64,000 nucleotides of DNA from Plectrocnemia conspersa. Lineage: Eukaryota > Arthropoda > Insecta > Trichoptera > Polycentropodidae. The stretch covers positions 2,294,001 through 2,358,000 of the forward strand of contig VTFK01000006.1 in the NCBI GenBank assembly GCA_009617715.1, given 5' to 3'. Within the stretch, counting starts at the first letter, position 1. The number at the start of each line of letters is the position of its first letter. Positions 11,570 to 23,614 of this stretch are shown here, in pieces. The position numbers were made by a program, and so were the translations under genes. The notes under the pieces were generated by a model. It did no database searches and was not told where the DNA came from. It was given only the letters and a program-made list of their open reading frames with translations.

Positions 11570-13215
11570 AAACATTGAGTGTTTTTTTTGTCGAGGGATT
11601 GTGTACAATTTATGTAGCTTTCTACCTTTTTACAGCAATGGCATTGTTAAATACCACTGCATTTAAAATACTGCGGAATTCAAGCGATTAAATAAAGAGT
11701 GTTCGCGGTATATTGCGTTCTACGTCTACAAAACTCTTATTTTTCTGCTGTATATAATGACATACCAAGAAATTTTATTTTTATATGAATTTAATAAACC
11801 TCTTCCTCGATATTTTTTGCGTCTGGCATTGCTCAGACGTACAGCCATAAATATTTCTCATTCAGCGTGAGAAGATGATATATAACATAATAATACTAAA
11901 GCTTGAGAAAAATTACCTGAAACATAATAATTATATAAGATTGTATACAAAAAAATCATACTTCAATGTTCTTTCAATATCGTTTCAAATAAACATTGAT
12001 ACTTAATTTATTATATACATATATGTTTACAATTCCACTGTTTATTTGACCAATTTCCGTTCTAATTATGCTATTTTGGCGGTTGGCTCGATTCGTTACG
12101 CCACCGCAGATTCCCATATATCAAATAAATTATATTGTTTCTTTTGCTTTGGTCTTAGGTCAAATCTTGCGCATTTTCTCAGATCGATTTTTCCGTCCGG
12201 CACAACAACAAATTTAGTGAAAACGCGAGTTTTTGTTTATTATACTCTTAATTGCGTCGCGGCGATTGCGCCCCCTCCACTGCCCCGGGTGAACCCCACG
12301 AATTTCGTTCCGCCCTCCCAACGCTGAAAAGTGCTCAATGGGCACTATTTACCCGGGAAATGGGAATATAACGCGCAGATGCGATAAGTGGGAGTCCCTC
12401 CGTATGTCTGTACATATATATTGTAATACTACATACGCATCGAATTATGTCGGAGGAACGCAGTCACGTAGTCGAATATTTCCACGCGCCGCATAATGAA
12501 TCGATTTTTAAATAAGGCGCGATTACTATAGCTCAATTATTTAGAATACGAGAGTAAGTAGAATTATAATTCATAGTAGAGTAGGAAGCGAGTTCAGTGA
12601 CAGACTCTCCTCATCGAGATGAGCAATCGCGCCTTTTCTTTACATGTTTTGTACAAATTTGGTCTTGAAATATTATAGCCAATATATCTTGTAAGTGTTA
12701 TATTTGTTCGTGTCTATGGCCAATCCGTTAAGTCCGCCCCGGGGTGTACGTTTCAATGGGGCGGAGGTTTCGATCGGGAAGGAAACGCAACACGCTCGAT
12801 TGACGCAGTATTTCACTGTGCGCATTCAGTCGCAATATATCAAAGCGGATTATTATTTTTGACGTGGGCGTGTGCTATGGCTATGCGTGCGATTGTACTG
12901 GCTCCATTCACTGAACGTGAATGGCGTATACGGAGAAATGCGAAATGATGTACGAAAATATGTTTTACGCATTGAAGAAGAAGGCCCGTGCCACCCACAA
13001 AAAACCATTATGAATATATTATATATATACTACAATTCTCAAAGTTTGTATTATTATAAACTAGCGGTATAATTTGATTAAATTTATGTAGCATGTCAGT
13101 TGAAGCATGTTTATTTTATTCTATCGCGGATATCAAGGGCGAAGATAAATCACTCGAGTTACAGCACAAAATAACAATGAAATGCGGTTGTTTTTAAAGC
13201 TAATAAACTACTATT
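11570..13215. other. Gene-free stretch with a GC-richer block
   Basis: 12240-12980 is clearly less AT-rich than its surroundings, with CCCCGGGTG, CGCGCCGC and CCGCCCCGG words and many CG dinucleotides. No frame with splice sites reads as a known protein. A promoter or untranslated exon region for a gene with distant coding exons, such as Pdfr, is one possibility. Function is unproven. Confidence 0.35.
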
Positions 13216-13510
13216 AACTTTCGGGATTCTAACCCTTTGGGGTGTGACTTCGCAGCCAGTAAGACGCAGATGAAAACTAGTGAGAATTTTATTAGTCTAT
13301 ATTACATATGACTATGATAAGCGAGATCGTAATTCTCCGAGCGGTGGTGGAGAAGCTGTCGCAGGGATGATGTCCGTGAAAGATCCTTAGAGTTCTGGTT
13401 GATGTGGCAGCGACAGTATTGCGGAGGTTGATCCCTCTCTGCTGCGGGTGCTCATATGGTGGAGTCCCTCTCAGGATGTGAGCGTCCCTGACCGTATTTT
13501 ATGCTTGTAT
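13216..13510. repeat. Dispersed repeat with TGACTTCGCAGCCAG, copy 2
   Basis: Matches the repeat at 424-810: TTCGGGATT, GGGGTGTGACTTCGCAGCCAG, and the following GGTGGTGGAGAAGCTG segment. Divergence increases rightward. See the first copy for the possible primer-binding-site reading. Confidence 0.5.
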
Positions 13511-15585
13511 TGAAATTGTTTTTATCTTAGTCACCGATACACAAAATTAGTGAGTTAGTGTTGTTTCGCGAAATACTTTTTTAATAATACTGTTCTTTAA
13601 TCGTTGGTATTTGAAGGCTATTATGCAATTTTTTAGATTAGTATAAAAAATGTGTATTATATAATATTTTTATTTCACGTTTATGTCGACCGTAAATGAA
13701 GTATTAAAAAAACTGTTCACATCTCTTGTTAGAGAGCTAACCATCAACCGATGGATAACGGGTAAGCAAGACTAACGATCATAAATCACTGACGGTAAAT
13801 AATAACAATATATTTAAATGTTGTTTTTTTTTTTGTACAACCGTCCTCCGAGTATGCCATGTGTATTTTCTGTAAATACTAGCATTTTTATTTTTTGTTA
13901 AACGCCAAGATTTACGCTCGATAGTACGAAATATTGTTCCTGCTGTAGACAAAGCAGCAATGGTGTCCAATAGGGAAGCTTTACAAATAGCAAACTAACC
14001 GATAAATTCGTCAAACTCATCGATCCGGATTAATCGTATCTACTAGTCGCATTAAAATTCGCTTCGCAACGCCAAACGTGTGCTGTTTGCTACGTGACAC
14101 ATTCGCAATTCCTTAGGCGAACGTCGTCTAATAAAAAGGAAGTGAAACTTTTTTTCGCCATACGGAAATAGACCCTCGGGTGGATGGATGAATAGTGGAC
14201 AGTGTTTGGTGGAATTTTCTCATCGTTTCTCATATTAGAAGCTTATTTATGTATGTATGTAAATGGCAGCGGAAGTTATTAGTCGCGTATTAATTTTTGA
14301 TTTGCATATCATAATTATAATTTTCAATCTGAAGGCTAATTGTGAGATAATAGGATATTGTAGATATATCTTTGGTGGCGTGGTTTATTTTTTGTATTAA
14401 TAAAAAATGTTGAATGGGAGATAAGATTATTAAGTAATTTAATTTGCATTTTTATTGTTGCATCGCACTAATATTATCAAATAATACATTCAGTTTAATT
14501 TAGCATTTTTTGTCACCGCATTAATTTTACATATAAACCGAATTATCTTATCTTACTGTATTTAATTAAGAATAAAAGATTTCTATATTATATAGAAATA
14601 TAATACGAGTAGCTAATATTACGAGAATGAGCTAACCACTCAATAATGTGCAAACATTCGTCCAATTAAATTAACTCAGCAATTTGCCTCAATCAATTAG
14701 CGATATGAGATTCTAAGTTTTCGCTTCGAGATTCGCTAACCTAGTTTCGCTTTACCGTATATAAATGGAGCCTTTTCAAATATGTATGCATATGTAGTGT
14801 GTATATGGAATATAACTGCATACCAGTTCACGATTCTCGAATACCGACGCAAATCCTTAGCGAGCTTTGCGAGCCTCTCTCGTCAGACTTTCTCAAGTTT
14901 CATTATATATATACTATGAATGTACATAATAGAAGTATCGATAGTCGCTCAAAGATAAGATTAAGTGTAACGGGCCATTCAGAGATAAAAGTTATAGATG
15001 TATGTATACGATTAGTTCACTACGGGGTGAATAGTTTTTGACTCATTCACGCACAGTATATGCATTTCTAACATATTTTACTAGTCTATAACACGCTTGG
15101 TTGCTAATAGCATGTTCGTGTAAATATTGTAATAATAACACGTTTGTATAATATACGGTTTGGGGTGAATTTTTTATGAATACGCCGATGTTAGTATTGG
15201 TATATTTGTTATTGAAATTGTGTAATCATCGACATGGTATGTTCACCCATTGACGTCCAAGAGTTTTCTGGTCTACACTACACAATCAGTAGTAGTAAAT
15301 GTGTTTCATTAATGATAACTAGACCAGTTCGAAGGGCTTAGTCCTCTTCAGCCGTCTTTTCAATTTGTACACATTGAGTCTGGTGCCGCGATGTTGACGT
15401 GCTGTTGGAGCTTCGTTTCATGTTTAGCAGCAAAACATTTTTTTAGCATTGGCAACGTCTTCGACACTTTGACAAAATTTTTTTTTTAAATAGTTACAAT
15501 CAATAATTGTCACTATTTTATTTTAATTATATAAAAAAATGTGATCAATGATGATCGATCGCAATTATGGCACGTAAGTTAAGGT
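13511..15585. other. Gene-free stretch
   Basis: No supported exon. 14040-14200 is moderately GC-rich without a recognisable element. The frames at 13779-13970 and 14799-15041 lack any domain-like pattern. Confidence 0.4.
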
Positions 15586-15587
15586 AT

Positions 15588-15690
15588 AGTCATTTCAGGG
15601 GGCAAAATTAAGTGGTCGTTTTTTTAATATTTCTATTTCATTAAGGTTCATAGTATTTTCTGGCCAAATTCAAGGGGGTCTCTGTTTAGA
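15588..15690 (+). mobile_element. Partial GACGTCATTTT-family MITE
   Basis: Shares the inner sequence of the MITEs at 16722 and 17454: ATTTCATTAARGTTCATAGTAT followed by TTTCTGGCCAAATTCAAG. The terminal GACGTCA ends are eroded. It is the most degraded of four copies in the window. Confidence 0.55.
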
Positions 15691-15696
15691 ATCCAC

Positions 15697-16190
15697 GTCG
15701 AAAGCAATAAAATCGTGCCATCGCCGTCGCAGTGGAAACGCTCGGCTATGTATCGTTCATATTACGACTTACTTAAGTGAGAATCGAATGAAGCATATCT
15801 AAACCGAATTTTGACCAATAGGAGAGCGCAAAAAACTTCTCAGAAGTCAAAAATCTACGTCAAAAGCAATAAAATCGTGTCGTCGCGGTCGCAGTAGAAA
15901 CGCTCGGTAATAATATTACGCTTTATAATAAGTAAGAATCGAATGAAGCTCATCTAAACCAAATTTTGATCGATAGGAGAGCGCAGAAAACAATTGTCCC
16001 TTTTTAGAAGTCAAAAATCCACGTCAAAAGCAATAAAATCGTGTTGGCGCAGTGAGAACGCTCGGCAATGAGCGTTCCCACTGCGATAAATTTTATTGTT
16101 TTTGGCGTGAATTTTTTACTACTGAGAAGTGACAATTGTTTTTGCGCCCTCCTATCGACCAAAATTCAGTTTGAATATGTTCTTTGACAA
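15697..16190. repeat. Foldback/tandem repeat block
   Basis: A unit beginning ACGTCAAAAGCAATAAAATC and ending with CYRATAGGAGAGCGCA occurs in direct orientation at about 15697, 15853 and 16019. The third unit is met by an inverted copy (16079-16175). The centre at about 16058-16093 reads GCAGTGAGAACGCTC, a 6-base loop, then GAGCGTTCCCACTGC. The two arms of nearly 100 bp can form one long hairpin. A further fragment lies at 33995-34075. No coding capacity. Confidence 0.75.
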
Positions 16191-16419
16191 ATCCGTAGTA
16201 ATATTCAAAAGCATAGCTAGCATATTTTGTGCATACAAACTATGGAGCATAATGCGAGATGCGACGTGTGTCTGTACTTCTTCCTCTGCCTATTTTTCCT
16301 TGAGGTTTCTATTTTGTACTTGGCCCAACAACAGTTCTAAAAGTTTCATTAGGTTAGGTTTGAGTTTGAACAGCAAATGGACGTTTCGCAACTTCCAAAT
16401 TGAGTTTTATAGACATTTT

Positions 16420-16500
16420 AGAGCATCATATAATTTCACTAGCGCCTATCAGTTAAATTATATATCTACCGGTGGAAATAAATTTGCACTTCACTAGTGA
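16420..16500 (+). repeat. Partial copy of the 16565/17261 repeat unit
   Basis: Contains CATATAATTTCACTAGCGCC and ...AAATTATATATCTACCGGTGG. These correspond to the ATCATATAA...AGCACC...AGATAAAT...ACCGG order seen at 16565 and 17261. Confidence 0.45.
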
Positions 16501-16564
16501 AAATAAAATTCTTGCATATAAATAAATAATGATATATATGAAAATGTATATATTATTACACATG

Positions 16565-16865
16565 GAAAAGTTAAAATCATATAAATTTACTAGCACCTTT
16601 TAGATAAATAACCGGTAAAAATATACTTTGTTATGATTTCACTGAAATTACGTATTTAAAAAAATATTTTCATGCTTTAAGGGATAACCCGAAAATTTCT
16701 TAATTTATCAGAGAATTTAAACAGGGACGTAGTTTTAGCATTTATTAATATTTTTATATCATTAAGATTCATTTTTTCTAATTAAATGACATGCATTTTT
16801 CTGGCCAAATTCAAGGCGAATAAATACCCTGCCCCCCTACCTCAAAATGACGTCTCTGGATGTGT
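16565..16865 (+). repeat. Tandem-duplicated segment, copy A (includes a MITE)
   Basis: Begins AAAAGTTAAAATCATATAA and includes TGATTTCACTGAAATTACG. It ends with the MITE at 16722-16859. The same order recurs about 700 bp later at 17261-17632, so the MITE was probably copied as part of a larger duplicated block. Confidence 0.65.
16722..16859 (+). mobile_element. GACGTCATTTT-family MITE, copy 2
   Basis: Starts CAGGGACGTAGTTTTAGC and ends TCAAAATGACGTCTCTGG, an imperfect inverted pair. The interior has AAATGACATGCATTTTTCTG shared with copy 3 at 17454. 138 bp, non-coding. Superfamily not determined. Confidence 0.65.
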
Positions 16866-17260
16866 AGACCAACAATGATCTAAATATTTAGGAAATATTA
16901 TTTTCACTTTTGAATTTCAAAAGGTCTAAAACCTAAGGTTCAAAGTTTATTTTCATAACCACTCATTAAGCCTGCCTTAATTTGAGAATGTCCTACCTTC
17001 CTAAGTTGTTTTGCTTAATAGATGTACAATGGAGAAGGGAATTTGAGAAACAATAATTTCTATGAACATTAAGTTTTTAAATCTGAGTTTTGATAAAATC
17101 TTATAAACCAAATACCTAAAATATATTATGACGTTATTCATACAAATATTATATATACATATGTATTTATTAAAAACCGGTAGTTAATATTCTGTGTGGT
17201 CCTGGAAAGCCAAGGGCGAAGCCCCGTTGTCGGTCTTTCTGAGTTTTGTCTTTACTTATA

Positions 17261-17632
17261 AAAAAGTTGAAATCATATAATTTTTTTAACACCTTCTAGA
17301 TAAATTATATAAATATATATTATATCTATCAGCGAAAAGGTATTCCAAAATGATTTCACTGAAATGACATATTAAAAAAAATTGAGATATATTCAAGACT
17401 GATTTTTTAGATTTTCTTTGAGAAGATAACATGAGAATTTATAGTTTAGAACCATGGACGTCATTTTAGCTTTTTCAAATGGACGGGGGGAAAAGTTTGC
17501 TAGTCAGTGGTCGTTATTGAATATTTCGATTTCATTAAAATTCATAGTATCTCATTAAATGACATGCATTTTTCTGCCCAAATTTAAGAGGGGCAGATGC
17601 CTCCACCTGCCCCCAAAATGACGTCCTTTATT
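17261..17632 (+). repeat. Tandem-duplicated segment, copy B (includes a MITE)
   Basis: Begins AAAAAGTTGAAATCATATAA, includes ATGATTTCACTGAAATGACA and ends with the MITE at 17454-17630. Parallel to copy A at 16565. Confidence 0.65.
17454..17630 (+). mobile_element. GACGTCATTTT-family MITE, copy 3
   Basis: Starts ATGGACGTCATTTTAGC and ends CCAAAATGACGTCCTTTA. It carries GGCAGATGCCTCCACCTGCC near the right end. It is longer than copy 2 and resembles the copy at 44063-44232 when that is read on the minus strand. Confidence 0.7.
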
Positions 17633-17854
17633 AGTCACCGACTTATACCATTATCTATAGTTAATTCTGTCCCGTTTCAGAACAACGTCATTAACAATTT
17701 GTTATTATTTCATTTGTTCATAAAACAAAAAAAGTATAATTCAAACGAAAGATTAATCTTATATATAATTGTTCTAATCCGCTTCCGCCGTCGCTTCCGG
17801 ACGCGCATAACTTTAAACGAAACATTCTCCGTTCAAATCTATACTCTGTAAATG

Positions 17855-18880
17855 GTATCGCTTTGTATGAACGGTGTGTAACAATACACGTAAACAAAGG
17901 AATTATTAATAATAAATAATAATAAAAATAAAAATTGAATTTGCTCCGATTGATTTTCGAGCCGCCGGCAATGCGTTCTGTTGTTTCGACCAATCAAAAA
18001 TAAGCATTCAAATATTCAAATAGCTTCGACCAATGAAAAATAAGCATTCAAATTCAAATAGACAGTACCGTGACAACGCTTTTATTTAATAATAAAATTT
18101 TGCTACGCGACAATAATTTTCATTAATTCGTCATTTGACTGAATATAAATAATCGGATTGCAAATTAACTAGGTGTGTTATAACTATGTTAACTTAAATA
18201 TATACATAATGTGTTGAGGATTAGAAGAATACATTGATTTAACTAGATAAACAATCTTCATAATGAAATCTTCAAATTTTGAATTCCCGGCGACGGGCTC
18301 CGAGGCCGAAAAGTGAGTTTTTCCTTTTATAAATAATCAGATTGCAACTTAACTAGGTGTGTTATGACTATGAAAATTAAATATATACATAATGTGTTGA
18401 GGATTAAAATAATACATTGATTAAATTAGATAAACAATCATAAAACAATCTTCGTAATGAAATATTCAAATTTTGAATTCCCGTCGCCGGGCTCCGGGGC
18501 CCAAAAGTGAATTTCTCCTTTTATATTACATAAACATTATCATTGCTTCCGATTTAATGCACAATTTTAAACGTGAACGTGTAATATATCCTTAGTATGT
18601 ATGAGGATTGAAAGTTAATGTCGATCAAATCGGCGCTGTCGCAGTGGACGACAGCGCCGATTTGATTGACAGCTTATAAATGTGTATTTCCTTGGATGTT
18701 ATCTAATAACGACATTTTACAATGATTATAAATATGTGATCGCAAACCTGGAATAATCGATAGCCAAAATATCTAAGAGTGGGTTATTTTTTTAATTCCG
18801 ATGTGGCAAAAATATGTTCAATTTTTTGTTCTGTGCCATCATTCCTCTTTCGGAATAGCCAAATTTAAGATAGTTACATC
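17855..18880 (+). repeat. Roughly 950-bp dispersed repeat, copy 1 with internal duplication
   Basis: Starts ATCGCTTTGTATGAACGG and is matched through ACACGTAAACAAAGGAA, AATAAGCATTCAAAT, TTTTGCTACGCGACAATAAT, TTAACTAGGTGTGTTAT and GACGGGCTCC by 21084-22040. In this copy the AACTAGGTGTGTTAT...CCGAAAAGTGA segment (about 180 bp) occurs twice, at about 18150-18320 and 18335-18515. It also has a hairpin insert at 18620-18670. No long frame. Transposon class unknown; possibly a non-autonomous DNA element. Confidence 0.7.
18620..18670. repeat. GC-rich hairpin inserted in the repeat
   Basis: The left arm 18620-18641 and right arm 18649-18670 are inverted copies with one mismatch over 22 bases, around a 7-base loop. 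The core is TCAAATCGGCGCTGTCG. The other copy of the repeat (about 21635) goes straight from GTCGATC to a plain sequence, so the hairpin is specific to this copy. Confidence 0.85.
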
Positions 18881-18889
18881 AGGGGATTT

Positions 18890-21080
18890 ATGTAGTAGCA
18901 ATACGTAATCGTTCAGTTACGTATTGCTCAAGGCATTTTTTTATGGTCGACAAAACGGGATATGCAAAAAAAAAATTCCAATAGGTAAAACATAACTCTA
19001 TAAACATTTATCAGGTAGGTATTTATAATAAAATTACCGACTTAAGCCTAAGTGTTTTATGATATCGGGTAACTCTCTTAAATTCTTGAATAAAAAAATC
19101 AAACTGTTTAAGTGATATTTTATGATTAAATATGCACAAATGATAAGTAAATATTTACATATATCTTATGTATGTATATTATATTTTGTTTAGACCGAAT
19201 AATGTTTTCATCTTTCAATTCTTTTCTAAAAAATATTACTTATATTTTCGTATGTACGTATATGTATTTATATATATATTTTAATATGTATCAAATTATG
19301 TTAATTATTTAATTAATTATAAGATCATGATTTGCATCACATTTTTATTGTATCGCCCAACAGACCATCGCCCATTTTGACCAATTAAATTGTCTCTATA
19401 GTATGTATGTATACTAAACACAATAATTCATTAAAATACTAAATTAACCTAAATTTTCGATATACAAACATATGTCATATGTGTATGATTAATGATAGAT
19501 TAATGTTCTTACAGTTTAATATATAAAACAATAATCGTTTAATTAACTGAAATATATTATATAATATTCGTACTCAGTCGTTATTCGAGATAGAGTGTAG
19601 TCGTTTAAAATATATACCCAAAAACCAACCAACTGTTTATCGTCAAATAGCAAAAAAAGGTATGGCGTCAAAAACAAAAAAAAGGTCTATACCTGCCCTA
19701 AACTTTATGCATTCATTGCAGGTAGAGTAGATATATATTTGTCAATTTAATGAAACACTACCGAACAAATCTAATGATAGATTTAAAATCAGCTTTTCAT
19801 TTTAGTGCAAAATATATATATAATATATCGTACGTATGGGGATGGGAAGCCATACTTTCGAATGTACGTAATAATTAATAAATAATAATGTTTTCATTGA
19901 CTAATCATTTTAATCGTCATTACGCTCTGGCACATAAAATACTAATTTTACCGCCTATATCTTGTGAATTTTAATTCTTTGTAAATTTCTCACAATTTAC
20001 TTATATTTTATATACCTTATTCCTAAAATATTCATTACTTGATATTCTCTAAGTATTCTTGCGCTCTTATGACATGCGATCTTTTTTAAAGCGCTCATAT
20101 GACTCTCTACGCATTTGACGCACGCTATTTTGTTGCAGCGCTCATTTGACGCACGCTCTTTTGACCGGCTGCCGACTTTAACACTGTCAACACAATGATT
20201 CAAGAAATATAATTTAATAAGCCGGTATTAAGCAACATTTTGCTTGCAATTATAATAATTTATTAGAATTTTTGAAACACATGTTGAGAAACACTGCTCT
20301 ATGCTACAGTTCGTTGTAATTTAATTACAGTGAGATAAATTATAAAATTTAAAAGATGCAATTCAGAGTATTTATTATTTTAAAATAAAACTTTTGAAGC
20401 AAATATTTTAATTTAATATAATACTGTACAAAAAATAAACACTGAAAGCAATATAAATAAAACAATTAGTGTTTGAAATATGGGAATGGTATTTAGGTAA
20501 AGATTCTTTACAAAATCCAGCTGGTACTAAATAGACACACTTATAGGAGTTCTATTTCAAAAATAAGTGTAACAAAATAAATGGTTATATAAAAAAATTT
20601 AATTAAATTTGTGAAAACCACGAAGGTGACTAATAAAAACTGTTACGTAACTCTTTCATGGAACGAGTTAATTACTTTTGTTTACTCTCGAGTGACTCAA
20701 TACATAATAGGCAAAAGTACACTTTCTTCTTTAAAGTGACCTCGCTATAATACACCGATTCTTAAACAAATAAATTATTAAAAGTCAAAGTTCACGTAAT
20801 GTGCTCTGTGGTAAAAGAAAAAGATAATTTTTAAAAATGTCATGGAGACATAAATATTTTTTCTGACGACGAATAATTTTGTATAACTTGTTCACTTCTG
20901 CCATCATATTTTTTTTAGGGACAAATTTTTTTAATATATGTATGTAAAGTCGCAGTCTAGATATGCACTAACACATATATAACAAAATACGTACTTAGTT
21001 TTCAATTAAAAAAAATCGAAATTTATTTTGTGATAATTTTTTTTTATGTATAATACAACATGTACATAAAAAAAATCGCT
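18890..21080. other. Gene-free AT-rich stretch
   Basis: No supported exon or element ends. CGCTCATTTGACGCACGCT and CGCTCATATGACTCTCTACG at about 20090-20160 are short tandem-like degenerate words of roughly 40 bp. Otherwise low-complexity AT-rich sequence. Confidence 0.4.
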
Positions 21081-21083
21081 TAT

Positions 21084-22040
21084 CGTATCGCTTTGTATGA
21101 ACGGTTTATAATAATACACGTAAACAAAGGAAATATATTTAATTATAATGTTTAAAAATAAAAATTGAATTTGCTTCAATTAATTCTGTTGTTTCGACTA
21201 ATGAAAAATAAGCATTCAAATATAAAACAAGATGGCCGACAGTAACGTGGCAACAGTTTTAAATAATTAATATTTATAAATAAAATTTTGCTACGCGACA
21301 ATAATTTTCATTAATTCGTCATTTGACTGAATATAATCGGATTGCAAATTAACTAGGTGTGTTATAACTATAAAAATTAAATATATACATAATATGTTGA
21401 GGAGTAGAAGAATACATTGATTACACTAGATAAACAATTATAAAACAATCTTCCCAAATGAATTCCTGGTGACGGGCTCCAAGGCCGAAAAGTGAGTTTT
21501 TCCTTTTATAATACATATATTATACATTATCATTGCTTCCAATTTAATGCATATATTCGTTAGATTTGATTGAATATAATTACTCGAATTAAACGTGAAC
21601 ATGTAATATATACTTAGTACGTATGAAGATTGAGGTTAATGTCGATCCAACTGTATAAATGCTAATGAAACGTATTTTTTTTATCTATTGATATTTGGGG
21701 ATACTATCTTGCATGACAATGATTGTGATGAAGAAGCTTGGTTAGCATTATTACAACAAAAAAAAAATACACCTAGATCGTTCCGTTCCGAGTGACGACT
21801 CGCAATATGTACATATGTGTAGTTTCTTGGATGTTATCTAATAGACGACATTTTACAATGATTATAAATATGTGATTGCATGCCTAAAATAATCGATATA
21901 TCATATCTAAGAGTGGCTTATTTTTAATTCTGATGTGGCAAAATATGTATGTATATGTCATAGTTTTTAATCAATTTTTGTTTTATGACATCATTCCTCT
22001 TTAAGAATATCCAAATTCAAGATATTCAGTTACATCAAAC
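21084..22040 (+). repeat. Roughly 950-bp dispersed repeat, copy 2
   Basis: Direct-orientation copy of 17855-18880 lying 3.2 kb downstream. It lacks the internal duplication and the hairpin. It carries its own extra piece at about 21690-21775 whose + strand reads LHDNDCDEEAWLALLQQ, possibly a relic of a protein-coding parent element. Confidence 0.7.
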
Positions 22041-22766
22041 TTATGTAATATGTTCTTTATAAAAAGATAAAAATTTCTGTCAGTGACAGCAACATTAGAA
22101 TATTCACTCTTTATTTATAAATAAAAATTTTACGTTGTAGCCATATAGGTCATCAAATAGCTTTATTATTGCTTCTGAAAAATAATTAAAAACAATAAGA
22201 CCTTTATCAAGAGTTGAACATTGAACACTCTTACTACTAATATAATGCATAAAGTAAATTTAAATGGCAACCGAATAACAAAATTGACGGAAGTTACTGT
22301 AGAGGACTAAACACGTAGATTGACATCTCTTCATCTTCTTCAAAATTATCGCAAATAGTATTAAACCTATCATTGCTTCTGAAAATTAACTGTTAACGAT
22401 ACTATATAATGGGTAAAATGTAACTAATACGAGATTTTTCATTATTACTAGCATTGTAATATGTAACTTTGGTATGTATACCTTAATTGCTAAATCACTG
22501 CTGTTTGTCTTTTATTATTTGATCCTGGAAAGGCAATAGTAATATTGTTAGAATAACTGTGCTATCTTATTCATATAACCACACACACTGGCACACTCAT
22601 AATTTATAGTTTTGATTATATTGTCTATAATCCAAATACTACATCACTTTAAATCATCTTTGTAAGAAAAACGCTGTGATTATAACATATTTCACTGTTT
22701 ATTTAATTGCACAGAAATGCGCGCATCAAGCGCTTGCCATATTACAGAAGAACTGTCACATGTAAG

Positions 22767-23603
22767 TAGGGCATCCAAATACCCGGCCTAATTCATTACC
22801 CGGTTATACGGGTATTTTTAGGGAAATAACCGGGTATCCGGCTCGGTTCCGGGTAATTTTTGTAAGCCGTTAAGAGATATTTGAATATTTGATTAAATAT
22901 GACGTGATATATTTAATTTTACTTTAATAATTAATATTATTTAAAAAAAAATAAGGTATTGAAATAAAATCAATATATTATGTAATTATTAATACTTTAC
23001 TTAATCGAAATATTTTTACATTCCATCGGTAGGTACATATATACATATACTTACATACTACATACATGTGTAACAGTACAAAACCGAAATATTTATTTTA
23101 ACACATATTTAGCAATAATAATACAAATTGCACATGAAAAATACTGAGGAAATAAATTTTATTAAAATTACAAAAAAAATGTAGATGATTGTATTTATTA
23201 TATGTATTATATGTAGGTAGAGAAACAAAGTTTTAGTGATGTTCTTTTTGTAAAAAGTTATATTTTAAAAACACTAACGAATCTAATGTGTTATATTTTC
23301 ACCCCACAACGCTTAAAATTTATTTTTATTTACAACTGCATCCTTTCAAAATAATTCTTATCTATGCATTCGCTTATCTCGAAATCTAAAGGTCGCTAAG
23401 TGCTGTCCCTTTTTTGTCGTTCAAAGACGTTTGTCGTTTAAGAACGCCGATTCGGCTCTTCCATTTAATTTGAAATAATGGAAACAATTATTTAAATGAA
23501 ATTATCCGGATACCCGTCAAACACTACCCGGTTTTCGGTTATATGAAAAACATGACGGGTAACCGGGTACCCGGTTCCAGCTCTACCCGGTTCGAATGCC
23601 CTA
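22767..23603. mobile_element. Non-autonomous hAT transposon, complete ends
   Basis: The 837-bp element starts TAGGGCATCC and ends GAATGCCCTA, with inverted repeats of about 10-12 bp. It is flanked on both sides by the same 8-bp sequence CATGTAAG (22759-22766 and 23604-23611), the target duplication length typical of hAT elements. Both subterminal regions hold repeated ACCCGG/CCGGGT words, several per side in both orientations, plausibly transposase-binding sites. There is no transposase frame, so it must have moved using a partner. The intact target duplication suggests fairly recent insertion. Confidence 0.9.
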
Positions 23604-23614
23604 CATGTAAGCAA

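Noticed and set aside
16129..16497. 122-codon open frame
   Set aside because: It starts inside the inverted foldback arm and overlaps the repeat at 16420. No domain pattern.
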